A DNA stretch of 64,000 nt from Stichopus chloronotus. Lineage: Eukaryota > Echinodermata > Holothuroidea > Aspidochirotida > Stichopodidae. Location: NCBI GenBank assembly GCA_021234535.1, contig CM037829.1, positions 33,417,976-33,481,975 of the forward strand. The letters run 5' to 3'. The notes beneath the pieces were generated by a model. The model was not told the DNA's origin. It searched no databases and was given only the letters and a program-made list of their open reading frames with translations. Made by a program: the position numbers and the translations under genes. Positions 63,490-64,000 of this stretch are shown piece after piece. Positions within the stretch are counted from its first letter, which is position 1. Each line of letters opens with the position of its first letter.

Positions 63490-64000
63490 ATCAGCCCACC
63501 GTGTGGACTTCAAGTTCAATTTATTCCCACAATAAAATATACAATGTCGACAATAAACAAGACAAGGGTGTGGAGGAGGGCTGGGGAAGCAGAACGCTTT
63601 TATGAGCAGCCCCCCCTTTAACATGTAAACCAAACATGAAAGTATAGATAGACATATAAAAACAATACATAAAACATAACATAAAGAAGGTGAAAGTAGA
63701 AGTAATTTAAGCAATGTACCTCTGTAAAAGATGTTCCTTTAAGTTTTTGCAAAATATACCTAGGGATTTTGAATTCTTAATGACATTATCGAGATTGTTC
63801 CAGATTTTTGGGCCCATGACATAAAGAGAACGATTAAAAGCTTGGGTGCAAAACCTACTTACATGAAAATTATCCGACTTCCTAGTGTGGTAGTGGTGGT
63901 AATCCCCATTTAAATTAAAGTAATTGTCATAAACTCTTTGCAAGCTATCATTAACATACCTGTACAGAAAAGTCAAAACCTGATACCTATAAACCTTAAA
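63490..64000 (-). mobile_element. 3' end of a CR1/jockey-like LINE, cut by the window edge
   Basis: On the minus strand 63976-63707 encodes the typical C-terminus of such elements: HYHTRKSDNFHVSRF, then MGPKIWNNLDNVIKNS and FCKNLKEHLL, ending with a stop at 63707. A 3' UTR of about 200 bases follows and ends near AATAAATTGAACTTGAAG (about 63510). The frame is open to the edge, so the insertion may be fairly young. Confidence 0.8.

Overview
The window is a piece of an intron-rich animal nuclear genome. It holds spliced genes with GT-AG introns, a replication-type histone gene with a 3' stem-loop, many microsatellites, long G runs, and non-LTR and DNA transposon remnants. Frequent TAGGCCTAC-like words and a secreted matrix metalloproteinase fit a marine invertebrate deuterostome such as an echinoderm. 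That placement is inference; no species is identified.

Five protein-coding genes could be assembled exon by exon with matching phases. (1) 4076-15433 (+): a secreted, furin-activatable matrix metalloproteinase, 8 coding exons, 513 aa. (2) 20996-25368 (-): NTHL1, an endonuclease III-type base-excision DNA glycosylase, 4 exons, 353 aa. (3) 31711-37401 (-): BUD31/G10, a spliceosomal zinc protein, 4 exons, 144 aa. (4) 42521-43093 (+): an intronless linker histone H1 with CCAAT, TATA-like, stem-loop and histone downstream elements. (5) 48530 to beyond the right edge (+): the 5' part of CLEC16A/ema/gop-1, 9 exons, first 318 codons. The genes are unrelated in function; this is ordinary animal gene order, not an operon.

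Between and inside the genes are repeats. A 745-bp hAT-type element with a perfect 8-bp target duplication lies in BUD31 intron 1. A 511-bp terminal-inverted-repeat element with iterated ACGTCCCC motifs lies in CLEC16A intron 1. Two decayed L1/Tx1-like LINE copies lie near 37.7-38.8 kb and 45.4-46.9 kb, and the first splits an ATTT microsatellite. A jockey/CR1-like LINE end lies at the right edge, and another LINE fragment at 26.6-27.0 kb. A roughly 560-bp dispersed repeat occurs whole once and as two halves.

The most interesting observation is that two unrelated genes, the MMP and CLEC16A, each carry a minisatellite whose first unit is the exon/5'-splice-site junction itself. Exon edge and GT donor are therefore reiterated into the intron: 5 units of about 22 bp at 10696-10806, and 13 units of about 82 bp at 61392-62465. 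These arrays offer several decoy donors. In the MMP, read-through would give a catalytic protein without a hemopexin domain.
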